Shown here piece by piece: positions 18,377 to 27,070 of a stretch of 64,000 bases of DNA (position 1 is the first letter of the stretch; each line of letters starts with the position of its first letter). The stretch lies in contig NZ_LT635477.1 in assembly GCF_900120335.1 (NCBI RefSeq), positions 806,001-870,000 of the forward strand. The letters are read 5' to 3'. The notes below the pieces were generated by a model, which was not told the DNA's origin, ran no database searches, and saw nothing but the letters and a program-made list of their open reading frames with translations. The stretch is from Helicobacter pylori (GTDB lineage: Bacteria > Campylobacterota > Campylobacteria > Campylobacterales > Helicobacteraceae). The position numbers and the translations under genes were made by a program.

Positions 18377-18934
18377 CTAGCTTTTTTCCATTTTAGCGAC
18401 ACTCAAAGCCCCCAAAATAGCGAGTGCGGGTCCGGCTATAAGCCCTCCAAATACTGCCGCACCCGCAAGACCGCTCGCAGCGAGCCCTCCACCCATAATA
18501 GCACCAGCAGTAAAATTAGAAACACCTAACCTACCATAGCCTATAAGCATTTTCTCTATAATACTCTCATCAGTCATACCATTGGTATTAAGTTGGCTAA
18601 ATAAATTTTGTGCATTTGAGACTTGCTTGCGAAGATCTTGCATGTCGGCAACTTTGACGACAAACTCACGACCTTTCAATTGATTGAACTCTTTCACAAA
18701 ACTTGACATGCTATAACTTTGGACATGGAGTTTTTTCTTACCCAATCTCACTAAAGCTTGATTGCAACTAGACTGCGCATTATCAGCTTTTCTTTTTGCT
18801 TCCTCTTTTAAATCGTTGGCTTTTTTGATAGCTATATTAGCAGTATTAGCAGTGTCGCTTGCATCAAAACTTTTTTTTAACCCATATCCTGCTGTCGCTA
18901 GGGCTAGCCCTCCTAAAATAAATGGTAATGGCAT
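18377..18934 (-). CDS. Upstream half of a frameshifted gene: glycine-zipper membrane/coiled-coil protein
   Basis: A 185-residue product not assigned to a known family. It opens with a hydrophobic glycine-rich segment (LPFILGGLALATAGYGL), continues with an Ala/Lys/Asp coiled coil (ANIAIKKANDLKEEAKRKAD), and ends in a long glycine-zipper hydrophobic stretch (GAIMGGGLAASGLAGAAVFG). AAGGAG precedes the ATG. It stops right after an A6 tract, and the other frame continues sensibly (see the neighbour), so the stop is probably due to a one-base indel. It starts 9 bases after the 100-residue gene. Confidence 0.6.
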   Translation of the reverse strand: MPLPFILGGLALATAGYGLKKSFDASDTANTANIAIKKANDLKEEAKRKADNAQSSCNQALVRLGKKKLHVQSYSMSSFVKEFNQLKGREFVVKVADMQDLRKQVSNAQNLFSQLNTNGMTDESIIEKMLIGYGRLGVSNFTAGAIMGGGLAASGLAGAAVFGGLIAGPALAILGALSVAKMEKS

Positions 18935-18943
18935 GTTTTCTCC

Positions 18944-19246
18944 TTAAATGTTATTTTTGATATTTTCTAAAGCTTTTAGATTTTCATCAATGCTTTTTTG
19001 AAGCTCAGCGTGCATGGTTTTCTTTTGTTCTCTTGGCAAATCGCTTGCATCAATAAGATCTTCACGGCGGTAGATAAGGCTGAGCGTTTGACCAATATCA
19101 ATAATTTCTTCAATAACGCTATCTTCAATCCCATGCGTTCTAGCGGTTTGCATGAATTTCTCACGATCTCTTTGATTGAAAGAACCACCATTTTCTAACG
19201 ACTCTATCACATTGGTTACAATCTCATATCTATCATTTTTTTCCAT
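18944..19246 (-). CDS. Small helical protein of the accessory cluster
   Basis: A 100-residue soluble, charged, helical protein (MEKNDRYEIVTNVIESLENG; REKFMQTARTHGIEDSVIEE). The family is not recognised. The start is well supported by TAAAGGAG seven bases upstream. It lies 10 bases after the 497-residue gene and 9 bases before the next, so the genes look like one operon. The compact fold between two membrane-type proteins could make it a regulator or chaperone, but nothing in the sequence proves this. Confidence 0.65.
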   Translation of the reverse strand: MEKNDRYEIVTNVIESLENGGSFNQRDREKFMQTARTHGIEDSVIEEIIDIGQTLSLIYRREDLIDASDLPREQKKTMHAELQKSIDENLKALENIKNNI

Positions 19247-19256
19247 GTTTTCTCCT

Positions 19257-20750
19257 TTAAATTTCTATTTTTCTACCATTATTCATGAGTTCCGAAAATT
19301 CTTGGGTATTATTAAACAAGGGTTTTTGGCCTATTTTCTCTTGGATCTTATTATTGACTCCTATGGCCAAATCCGCATCGCCTGCATAAAGCGCCCGCTC
19401 AAGCTCATCAAAATTCTGATTGAAAAACTTGGTGGTTTCATGAAAATACCGCTCAAACACCTCCTTAAATTGATTTTGATACGCCTCTAACAGCTTGATG
19501 ATTTCACGGCATTCTCTTTCAATCTCAATACGCCTTTGGCGCGCCAATTTAACCTCTTCTCGAGCCTTTAGAAAAGCGTTAAAAAAAGTTTCACTCAACG
19601 CTGCACCCACAAAGCCCCCAATCAACGCCCCAACCACAGGAATGGGGATGAGCGCTTGCCCAGCAACTGCCATAGCCCCACTACTTACAAGAGTGGTGTT
19701 AGCTTTCCCAAGCTGTTTAAGAAGCTCTGTTCTATCAATCTTTCCAGAAAGATAGCGAATTAAAACCGTAGCATTTGTCACACAAGCACCCACAATCATC
19801 GCAGGCAATGAACCCTTGCCAAGGCTTTGGATGATTCTATTAGCGCTGCTTTGCATCCAACCTCCCAAAGATGAGCTTGCAAACGCGCTACCATAACTAA
19901 GCGCTCCACCCTTTGCGGTAGCAACAAGGGTGTGCTTGAGTGCTTTTATAGGATCCTTGCCATTTGCGACACATTCATAAACATTCGTTGCGAGTGAGAC
20001 CACACCACCTATCAACGCACCGGTTTGTGCAGCGTTCATTCCTGCTCGATGCGAAACGCTGACAACACCTTTGGCAGTGGAGAGATTTGGATTCAATCTG
20101 GCTTCAATCGCCTCTCCTTTAGTGGAGCTCGCAGGCCTTGTATGGGCTTTGATTGTTTTGCATTTTTGGAGTTTTTCCTCTAAATGAGCGACTTTTTGAA
20201 AATCGCCAAGTCCCTTTTGTTTAGCGATTTGAGATTCTAGGCTCTTGATCCTGGTATTGACCGCTCTTTGAAAATCCCAATAATGATTCCTAGCGATTTT
20301 CATCTTCGCGCCGTTTTCAAAATATTTTTCATAGTCTTTAGATAAGAGTTTTTTAAAACACTCTTCACCATTTCTGCCCACAAATTTACTTTGCGTGAGC
20401 GTGCCAGGAATGACATTCCCCTTTTCATCCACACTGATATAATCCACGATTTCGTGGTTCTTCTTGGGCGTGGCATAGTTTGGGATAAACTTTTTAACCT
20501 GAGCCTTTCGCTCGCTAGAAAGATCATCATATTGCACTATCCTTTCCCCTTTTTTTGCAAGGATATTATGCGCATTAACACGGGCTTGCTCTTTGATTTC
20601 AGCAGAGTACCCCGCTTGTTGGTTGATATTTTGATTAATATACTTGGGGTTTATCTTCCTTTTTGAGATCTCTTCTAATCTATCCCAAGCAGAAAAATGC
20701 TCTCTATTGGCGCTAGCATAAAGTGTGCTCTCTTCAGCAGTTGAACCCAT
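19257..20750 (-). CDS. Large accessory protein with glycine-zipper membrane region; 5' end frameshifted
   Basis: The current frame gives 497 residues from ATG at 20750, which has no ribosome site. The N-terminal 200 residues are basic and soluble with a coiled coil (NTRIKSLESQIAKQKGLGDF). Residues of about 235-400 hold glycine-zipper hydrophobic segments (AAQTGALIGGVVSLATNV; ALIPIPVVGALIGGFVGAAL). A charged helical tail follows. A better start, ATG at 20806 with GGAG seven bases upstream, is in the wrong frame by one base. One extra A in the A7 tract at 20784-20790 would give a 516-residue protein beginning MKKDREKKQKYSNITDATT. No family recognised; the layout suggests a membrane-active protein. 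Confidence 0.6.
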   Translation of the reverse strand: MGSTAEESTLYASANREHFSAWDRLEEISKRKINPKYINQNINQQAGYSAEIKEQARVNAHNILAKKGERIVQYDDLSSERKAQVKKFIPNYATPKKNHEIVDYISVDEKGNVIPGTLTQSKFVGRNGEECFKKLLSKDYEKYFENGAKMKIARNHYWDFQRAVNTRIKSLESQIAKQKGLGDFQKVAHLEEKLQKCKTIKAHTRPASSTKGEAIEARLNPNLSTAKGVVSVSHRAGMNAAQTGALIGGVVSLATNVYECVANGKDPIKALKHTLVATAKGGALSYGSAFASSSLGGWMQSSANRIIQSLGKGSLPAMIVGACVTNATVLIRYLSGKIDRTELLKQLGKANTTLVSSGAMAVAGQALIPIPVVGALIGGFVGAALSETFFNAFLKAREEVKLARQRRIEIERECREIIKLLEAYQNQFKEVFERYFHETTKFFNQNFDELERALYAGDADLAIGVNNKIQEKIGQKPLFNNTQEFSELMNNGRKIEI

Positions 20751-20869
20751 GGTGGTTGCGTCTGTAATGTTGCTGTATTTTTGTTTTTTTCTCTATCTTT
20801 TTTCATGACCTAACTCCAAAAAAGAGAGATTTAAAAAAAGCGAGAGATTTTGGGGATTTTAGGGTAGGC

Positions 20870-20944
20870 TTATAAGTAACCCCCCCCCCCGAAAGACCGG
20901 AAACTAAAAAAGCCGGGAATAAAAAACGCTAGGACTTTTTCCAT
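20870..20944 (-). CDS. Poly-G leader ORF, possibly phase-variable
   Basis: A 24-codon ORF starting MEKVLAFFIPGFFSFRSF, with a perfect AGGAGG Shine-Dalgarno six bases before its ATG. It runs into a G11 tract (C11 on the plus strand, 20880-20890) and stops seven bases further on. With ten G the frame would instead continue about 23 codons and end at TGA overlapping the ATG at 20806 of the next gene. This is the arrangement expected of a translationally coupled, slippage-switched leader. No homologue is known to me; it could also be non-coding. Confidence 0.45.
   Translation of the reverse strand: MEKVLAFFIPGFFSFRSFGGGGYL
20880..20890. repeat. Homopolymer C11 (G11 on the minus strand)
   Basis: Eleven consecutive C. 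Tracts of this length are classic slipped-strand mispairing sites in H. pylori, which lacks standard mismatch repair. It lies inside the leader ORF upstream of the accessory cluster. Confidence 0.95.
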
Positions 20945-21043
20945 GAAGACCTCCTTATTGTTTGATCCTAACCACTACAGCCAAAAATCCTAAACAAACC
21001 GCTTTATTTTTATAAAAAGATTTAAAATAATAAATATTTTCCC

Positions 21044-22009
21044 CTACCCCCCTGTATAGTAAAACGCCCTTGTGGGAGTTTTGCTGTTTTTATCATTCCA
21101 CATGTTTTTTTCTGGTTTATTGATGACAGATTGTTTTAAAAGCCTTTTCATCATTTTTGTATCTTTATTTATGATCGCTTCTTTAGCGTCTATGGCGTCT
21201 TGATAGTATAAACATGGGCAAATCTTGCCATCAGAAGCCAAACGGATACGATTGCAAGATTGGCAAAAATCATCGCTATGCGGAGCGATAATGCCAAATT
21301 GATAGCCATTTTCTAGCGTGTAGATTTTAGAAGACCCTTGTTTGGGTTTTTCTGTCGCAATGATTTGATATTTTTGAGCGATCAAATCTAAAATTTCTCG
21401 CTCTTTCAAGCCTTTAACCAAACTTTTAGCATGCGTGTTTTCCATAAATTCAATGTAGCGGATTTGTATGCACCTATTTTTTGCGTATTCTAAAAGCTCT
21501 AATATTTCATCATCATTAACGCCTTTCATCACAACCATGTTTAATTTGAGTTTTAAACCCACCTTTAAGGACTCTTCAATCCCTTCTAGCGTGTTTTTAA
21601 GAGCGTCCTTTTGAGAGATTTTTAAAACCCTATCGCTTTTTAAAGAATCTAATGAAACATTCACCCGTGATAACCCGGCATTTTTTAAATCCTTAGCCAT
21701 TTTTTTGAGTAAAAAACCATTAGTGCTTAAAACTAACGCTACTTCCTTATTGTAAGCGTGCAATTTAGCGATAAACTCGTCTAAACCCTTGCGTAATAGC
21801 GGCTCCCCACCCGTGATTCTAATTTTTTTAACGCCCTCATCAATAGCGATTTTAAGAAATTCTAAAACATTATCCAAAGGCAACAATTCTTCATCATCAA
21901 AAAAATCTAATGGCGTAGCAGGCATGCAATACTGACACCTGAAATTGCATTGTTTGGTTACAGACACCCTAATATAATCAATAACCCTATTAAAGCTATC
22001 TACTAACAC
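21044..22009 (-). CDS. moaA: GTP 3',8-cyclase MoaA
   Basis: Radical-SAM enzyme that starts molybdenum-cofactor synthesis by rearranging GTP. The 321-residue protein has the first Fe-S site [10 protein letters not shown] (about residue 20), the second site [19 protein letters not shown] (about 250), and the functional C-terminal [16 protein letters not shown] is the SAM-associated GGEP motif. The remaining cofactor genes moaC, mogA, moaE and moaD are 40 kb further on in this window. It is divergent from mobA. Confidence 0.96.
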   Translation of the reverse strand: MLVDSFNRVIDYIRVSVTKQCNFRCQYCMPATPLDFFDDEELLPLDNVLEFLKIAIDEGVKKIRITGGEPLLRKGLDEFIAKLHAYNKEVALVLSTNGFLLKKMAKDLKNAGLSRVNVSLDSLKSDRVLKISQKDALKNTLEGIEESLKVGLKLKLNMVVMKGVNDDEILELLEYAKNRCIQIRYIEFMENTHAKSLVKGLKEREILDLIAQKYQIIATEKPKQGSSKIYTLENGYQFGIIAPHSDDFCQSCNRIRLASDGKICPCLYYQDAIDAKEAIINKDTKMMKRLLKQSVINKPEKNMWNDKNSKTPTRAFYYTGG

Positions 22010-22094
22010 TCCCTTTTCCCTTATGCCCTTTTATTTAAGCTTTTAGTGTAACATAATAAACAATAACTTAACAACATCAAAATGGATAGAATTT

Positions 22095-22700
22095 TTGAAA
22101 AACCCTATCATTGATAACATTCCTTGCGTTTTATTAGCTGGGGGCAAAAGCTCTCGTTTTACCATCAATAACATTCAAATCAATAAGGCTCTCATGCCTT
22201 TAAAATCGTATTCTAGCCTTTTAGAATACCAATACTCGCGCCTTTTAAAACTTTTCAAACAAGTCATTATCAGCGCTAAAAAATCTTACGCATTAAACGC
22301 TCCCTATCTTTTAGAAAAAGAGAGTGGCCTTTTTTCACCCCTTTTTGGCATTCATAACGCTTTTTTAACGCTGCAAACCCCTTATATTTTTTTTATCGCC
22401 ATAGATACGCCTTTAGTGTCCTTTGAAAGCATTAAGGCTCTTTGTGGGATTCAAAACTTTAGCGTAGTCTATGCTAAAAGCCCCACAAAAGAACATTATT
22501 TGATTTCTTTGTGGCATCAAAGTATCCTTAACGCCCTTAATTACGCCCTTAAAACGCAAAATTATCGCTTGAGCGATCTTATCAAAAACGCCTCTTCAAC
22601 CGCTATCCATTTTGATAAAGAAGAAGAGTTTTTAAACCTCAACACCCTAAAAGACTATGAATTAGCCGTTCAAATTTTAAAAGAGGGATCAAATGGCTGA
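22095..22700 (+). CDS. mobA: Molybdenum cofactor guanylyltransferase MobA
   Basis: Attaches GMP to molybdopterin to give the guanine-dinucleotide cofactor. The nucleotide-binding opening is [10 protein letters not shown], with [12 protein letters not shown] next and the IAIDTPLVS metal site near residue 102. Length 201 is normal. The start is a TTG at 22095. It overlaps the flhB start by 8 bases, a linkage between cofactor and flagellar genes that is probably only positional. Confidence 0.92.
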   Translation: MKNPIIDNIPCVLLAGGKSSRFTINNIQINKALMPLKSYSSLLEYQYSRLLKLFKQVIISAKKSYALNAPYLLEKESGLFSPLFGIHNAFLTLQTPYIFFIAIDTPLVSFESIKALCGIQNFSVVYAKSPTKEHYLISLWHQSILNALNYALKTQNYRLSDLIKNASSTAIHFDKEEEFLNLNTLKDYELAVQILKEGSNG

Positions 22701-23772
22701 AGAAGAAGAAAAGACCGAACTCCCTAGCGCGAAAAAAATCCAAAAAGCCAGAGAAGAAGGCAATGTGCCTAAAAGCATGGAAGTGGTGGGGGTTTTAGGG
22801 TTATTGGCTGGGCTAATGAGTATTTTTGTTTTTTTTATATGGTGGGTGGATGGCTTTAGCGAGATGTATCGCCATGTGTTGAAAGATTTTTCCCTAGATT
22901 TTAGCAAAGAAAGCGTTCAAGAGCTGTTTAACCAGCTGGCTAAAGACACTTTTTTATTGCTTTTACCTGTTTTAATCATTTTAATGGTGGTGGCGTTTTT
23001 GTCTAATGTCTTGCAATTTGGATGGCTCTTTGCCCCTAAAGTCATTGAGCCTAAATTTTCTAAAATCAACCCTATCAATGGCGTTAAAAACCTTTTTTCT
23101 TTAAAAAAGCTCCTTGATGGGAGTTTGATCACTTTAAAAGTTTTTTTAGCTTTTTTCCTGGGGTTTTTCATCTTTTCCTTGTTTTTAGGGGAATTAAACC
23201 ATGCGGCTCTTTTGAATTTGCAAGGCCAATTGTTATGGTTTAAAAGCAAGGCGTTATGGCTCATTTCTTCGCTTTTATTTTTATTTTTTGTCTTGGCTTT
23301 TATAGATTTAGTCATCAAGCGCCGCCAATACACCAACTCTTTAAAAATGACCAAGCAAGAAGTTAAGGATGAATACAAACAGCAAGAAGGAAACCCAGAA
23401 ATCAAAGCCAAAATCCGCCAGATGATGGTAAAAAACGCCACGAATAAAATGATGCAAGAAATCCCTAAAGCCAATGTTGTGGTAACTAACCCTACCCATT
23501 ATGCCGTCGCTCTCAAATTTGATGAAGAACACCCTGTGCCTGTGGTGGTGGCTAAAGGCACGGATTATTTAGCCATTAGGATTAAGGGCATCGCTAGAGA
23601 GCATGATATAGAAATTATAGAAAATAAAACGCTCGCTAGAGAGCTTTATAGAGACGTGAAATTAAACGCTACCATACCAGAAGAATTGTTTGAAGCGGTA
23701 GCGATTGTCTTCGCTCAAGTGGCTAAATTAGAGCAAGAACGCCAAAAACAAAAGATCATCAAACCTCTTTAA
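22693..23772 (+). CDS. flhB: Flagellar export apparatus protein FlhB
   Basis: Membrane switch protein of the flagellar type III export gate. About four membrane helices occupy residues 30-210, followed by the cytoplasmic domain with the self-cleavage site [15 protein letters not shown] near residue 265 (cleavage between N and P). Length 359 fits. It ends before a 96-base gap with a short direct repeat. Confidence 0.96.
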   Translation: MAEEEEKTELPSAKKIQKAREEGNVPKSMEVVGVLGLLAGLMSIFVFFIWWVDGFSEMYRHVLKDFSLDFSKESVQELFNQLAKDTFLLLLPVLIILMVVAFLSNVLQFGWLFAPKVIEPKFSKINPINGVKNLFSLKKLLDGSLITLKVFLAFFLGFFIFSLFLGELNHAALLNLQGQLLWFKSKALWLISSLLFLFFVLAFIDLVIKRRQYTNSLKMTKQEVKDEYKQQEGNPEIKAKIRQMMVKNATNKMMQEIPKANVVVTNPTHYAVALKFDEEHPVPVVVAKGTDYLAIRIKGIAREHDIEIIENKTLARELYRDVKLNATIPEELFEAVAIVFAQVAKLEQERQKQKIIKPL

Positions 23773-23803
23773 GATTTCTTAAACCCCTTTTAAGCCCCAA
23801 AAA

Positions 23804-23830
23804 GACACTCAATCAAGGACACTCAATCAA
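23804..23830. repeat. Tandem direct repeat in the flhB downstream gap
   Basis: GACACTCAATCAA occurs at 23804-23816 and again at 23818-23830, one base apart. It lies between the convergent flhB and membrane-protein genes. A possible short slippage product; no function evident. Confidence 0.8.
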
Positions 23831-23868
23831 AAAGCTTTAACAATCCCTATTGAATGAGAGCCAAGCCT

Positions 23869-24606
23869 TTAAATCTTATGCTCCAAACGCCTTAAAGTGT
23901 TATGGATGTATTCTAAAAGCCACCCTAACAAGCCTAAAAAATAAAAACCCAATCGCATGCCATAGTATTCTTTAGTTTGAATGAACATGCTAGAGCATAG
24001 CACGACCACACAAAGCCCCACGATCAAAATAAGCGTGTTAGCGTATTCATACAGCCCAAAAAGGCGTTTGTGATAGATTAAAACCAGTATCAATAAAAAA
24101 AGAGCGAGCATAAAAAGCGAAAAATCCACGCAATCAGACACGCTTAAAAATCTAAAGCTCTGTAAAGAAGAAGCAAAAACCCACACGACGCAAATATTCA
24201 TAGAGGGCAAGAAAGATTGCTTCATGCTAGCCCCTAAAAAACGCCACAATAAAGTCCCTAACAGCGCGAAATAGAAAACATAAAGCGCTATTGAAGAATT
24301 TTTAATAGGAAAATTCCAAGCGTAGAAAAAAAGGCATAATATCCCTATACAAGCGCATTTTTGGCGCGTGAGGGTGAAAGGCTTTAAAATAAGCGCAAGC
24401 AAATAAATTGAAGAAACGCCTATTAGCCCCAAGTAATCTAATTTGATAATGAAATCATAAACATGGTTTTCAAACAAAAAAAACAATTGGGAAAAATCAT
24501 CGCTGAAATGCGAAAACAACAAAGTTTCTATGTTGAATAAAAACAACAAAAAAAACAATGAAGAAAAAACGACTTTATGCGTGTATATCTTTTGATAAAA
24601 ATTCAT
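23869..24606 (-). CDS. Polytopic membrane protein, unknown
   Basis: A 245-residue, strongly hydrophobic protein with about seven membrane segments (such as VVFSSLFFLLFLFNI, IGVSSIYLLALIL, SLFMLALFLLILVLIY, LILIVGLCVVVLC). It ends in a basic tail (NTLRRLEHKI), suggesting a cytoplasmic C-terminus. No recognised domain. It follows amiA on the same strand by 18 bases and may be co-transcribed with it. Confidence 0.75.
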   Translation of the reverse strand: MNFYQKIYTHKVVFSSLFFLLFLFNIETLLFSHFSDDFSQLFFLFENHVYDFIIKLDYLGLIGVSSIYLLALILKPFTLTRQKCACIGILCLFFYAWNFPIKNSSIALYVFYFALLGTLLWRFLGASMKQSFLPSMNICVVWVFASSLQSFRFLSVSDCVDFSLFMLALFLLILVLIYHKRLFGLYEYANTLILIVGLCVVVLCSSMFIQTKEYYGMRLGFYFLGLLGWLLEYIHNTLRRLEHKI

Positions 24607-24624
24607 CTATAGCCTAATCATTGC

Positions 24625-25956
24625 CTAATCATTCTTGCTGAAGAAACTATCAATGCCATCAGCAATGCCCTTAGCCAAGATTTTTTGATACGGTTTGCTT
24701 TGGATGCGTTTAGATTCTATCGCATGGGAATTATAACCAATTTCTATTAAAATTGAAGGCATTAAAGCCCCGGCTAACACCCAAAAAGGCCCCTCCCTAA
24801 CACCCCCATCCACCACATCAGGGTAATTTTTACGGACACTTTGGAGCATGCCGTATTGCACGTCAATCGCTAATTTGTTAGAGACGATCAATCGCTGCGT
24901 GTTCAATGAATTTAAAAACAAACTTTTAGAAAAATAATCCATTAAATTCACATCGTCTTTATTTTCTTGCTCAGCCACTTTCCTAGCCCTTTCACTCCTT
25001 GCGGTGGATAAAAAATAAGTCTCTATGCCATGGGCGTTAGAGGTGGAGCGTTTAGGGATGGAATTGGCATGCACTGAGATGAATAAATCCGCGCTTTTTT
25101 TATTGGCTAATTCCGTTCGGGCCACTAAATCAATGTAAATGTCCTTATCCCTTGTCAATAAAACGCTATAGCCTCTTTTTTTAAGCTCTTTATGCAAAAA
25201 CTTCACCACTTCTAAAACAATGTCCTTTTCACACACCAAATTCGCGCTCATCGCCCCGCAATCTTTCCCCCCATGCCCAGCGTCCAAAACGATCTTTTTG
25301 TGTTTTTTGCGCTTGGTTTTGATCCAAGTATCATTTTTTTCTATTATAAAAATTGGGTTCTTATTCTCATTTTCTGCTTCTTTTTTAGGGATTTCTTTTT
25401 TAGGGATTTCTTTTTTAGCGCTCCTTTCGTTCAATGGAGAGTGCGCATGCTTTGAATGCGCATGCTTAGTTGGCGTTTTCTCTTTAACCTCTTTAGACTT
25501 TTTAGCCTCTTTTTTAATGGGTTTAGGGGTGGGTTTTGGCGTCTGGTGCTTGAGTGCATGGTGTTTGGGTGGTTTGGGCGTCATTTGATGCCTTATTAAG
25601 GGCTTTTTCTCCATAATAGAAACATAGAGCTTGTCTTTAAGAATCTTAACTTCATAAGTCATTTTAGGAGCATAGCCGATAACCACTCGCGCTAATTTAG
25701 GGCTGAATTGTGCGATCGTGATAAAAGATTGCTTGGAGAATTGGTAATGCTTTTTAGGAATGGTTAGAACCGCTTCTAATTCCAAATAACTCTTAAAATT
25801 TTTGAGCGGAACTTCTTTGAATTTTTTAATTTCTTGATTGAACACCATTTTAACACTGCTAGATCCAAAAGGCACAATGTTAGTAATTTTAAGGGTTGTA
25901 GCATAAGCGTAATGAAGCCAAAAAAGACAAGCAACAACCCCTAACCTCACAAGCAC
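24625..25956 (-). CDS. amiA: N-acetylmuramoyl-L-alanine amidase AmiA
   Basis: Periplasmic zinc amidase that removes stem peptides from peptidoglycan; in H. pylori AmiA is needed for daughter-cell separation and the coccoid transition. Residues 1-19 are a signal peptide, 20-115 an AMIN-like localisation domain, 116-215 a Pro/Lys/His-rich low-complexity linker, and about 220-440 the Amidase_3 domain: IVLDAGHGGKDCGAM (first zinc His), a conserved Glu in VCEKDIVLEV, SVHANS, and ILIEIGYNSHAIES. The linker contains short repeats (KHAHSKHAHS; KKEIPKKEIPKKEA). Confidence 0.93.
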   Translation of the reverse strand: MLVRLGVVACLFWLHYAYATTLKITNIVPFGSSSVKMVFNQEIKKFKEVPLKNFKSYLELEAVLTIPKKHYQFSKQSFITIAQFSPKLARVVIGYAPKMTYEVKILKDKLYVSIMEKKPLIRHQMTPKPPKHHALKHQTPKPTPKPIKKEAKKSKEVKEKTPTKHAHSKHAHSPLNERSAKKEIPKKEIPKKEAENENKNPIFIIEKNDTWIKTKRKKHKKIVLDAGHGGKDCGAMSANLVCEKDIVLEVVKFLHKELKKRGYSVLLTRDKDIYIDLVARTELANKKSADLFISVHANSIPKRSTSNAHGIETYFLSTARSERARKVAEQENKDDVNLMDYFSKSLFLNSLNTQRLIVSNKLAIDVQYGMLQSVRKNYPDVVDGGVREGPFWVLAGALMPSILIEIGYNSHAIESKRIQSKPYQKILAKGIADGIDSFFSKND

Positions 25957-25962
25957 TACAAA

Positions 25963-27054
25963 TTAACCCTCTGTAAGCTCTTTAATCAATTCATGCACGC
26001 TGATAATCTTATCCACTCTATAGCCATTAGCCCCGGTAAAATAAAGCCCCTCTTCTCTGTTCCCTAAATAACTGCGCCCCAAGCCATCAGCGATACAATA
26101 GCCCACTTTTTTAGCCTCTTCACCCCTGTTACAAGGCGCTACACAATTGCTCACGCATGCGATTTTGGGCGCGTTACCCTCTTCAATGCGTTTGATCACC
26201 CCAGTATTAATAGCCCTAGCCGGATAGCCTACAGGCGATTTGATGAGTAAAATATCTTCTTTTTTGAGCGTGGGCAAAAGATCGGCATACGCTTTAGCGT
26301 CGCATTCTTTCGTGCCTAAAAAACGAGTCGCCATTTGCACCCCACTCGCTCCAAGACTTAACATGGTGTCTATATCCTTCCTATCCCAAATCCCCCCAGC
26401 AGCGATGATAGGGATATTCCCCCATTCTTTAGAAGCTTCCACAACTTTAGGCACTAAGTTTTCTAATCGGAATTCTTCTTTGAAACAATCTTCGTATTTA
26501 AAGCCCTGATGCCCCCCACTCAAAGGCCCTTCCACAATGAATGCGTCCGGGATTCTTTTATAGCGATCGCTCCATCTTTTACAAAGGATTTTTAAAGCCT
26601 TCGCTGAAGAAATAATAGGGATGAGCGCCACATCGCTAAAATCCTTAGCGAATTCAGGCATGTTGGTGGGCAAACCAGCCCCTGTAATAATAATATTCGC
26701 CCCCGCCTCACAAGAGTCCCTTAAAACACGGCCATAGTCATTGATAGCGTATAAAATATTCGCCCCCAAAGGGTTGTTCCCGCAAATTTTCCTAGCGTTT
26801 GCAAAAATCTCATTCAACGCTTTTTTGGAGTAAAAATTCAAGGCTTCAAAGGGTTTTTTAGCCACAATCCTTTCTACAAAGCGCATGTTTTTATAATAAC
26901 CAGTCCCTACGGCTGAAATCACTCCTAAAGCCCCTTCTTTGGCAACATTTCCAGCTAGTTCATCCCAGCTAATCCCCACACCCATGCCCCCTTGAAAAAT
27001 AGGGAATTTTATGGTGTGCTTACCGATTTTTAGCGGTTTGAGTGTTGATACCAT
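25963..27054 (-). CDS. Nitronate monooxygenase (2-nitropropane dioxygenase, FabK-like)
   Basis: FMN-dependent TIM-barrel oxidoreductase of 363 residues. The N-terminus PIFQGGMGVGISWDELAG, the phosphate-binding IIAAGGIWDRKDIDTMLSLG with GVQMATRFLGT, and a catalytic-type His in GPLSGGHQGF are as in nitronate monooxygenases and the related enoyl-ACP reductase FabK. A Cys cluster (ACVSNCVAPC) near the C-terminus is notable. H. pylori has FabI as its enoyl reductase, so a nitronate role is more likely than FabK. Spaced 16 bases after tyrS. Confidence 0.82.
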   Translation of the reverse strand: MVSTLKPLKIGKHTIKFPIFQGGMGVGISWDELAGNVAKEGALGVISAVGTGYYKNMRFVERIVAKKPFEALNFYSKKALNEIFANARKICGNNPLGANILYAINDYGRVLRDSCEAGANIIITGAGLPTNMPEFAKDFSDVALIPIISSAKALKILCKRWSDRYKRIPDAFIVEGPLSGGHQGFKYEDCFKEEFRLENLVPKVVEASKEWGNIPIIAAGGIWDRKDIDTMLSLGASGVQMATRFLGTKECDAKAYADLLPTLKKEDILLIKSPVGYPARAINTGVIKRIEEGNAPKIACVSNCVAPCNRGEEAKKVGYCIADGLGRSYLGNREEGLYFTGANGYRVDKIISVHELIKELTEG

Positions 27055-27070
27055 AGCTCTTTCCTTAATA

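Noticed and set aside
24040-24600. Possible transporter identity for the seven-helix protein
   Set aside because: Hydrophobic helices alone do not show a transporter signature, so no function was given.
25963-27054. Enoyl-ACP reductase FabK
   Set aside because: Family resemblance is real, but H. pylori is known to use FabI; nitronate monooxygenase is the safer call.
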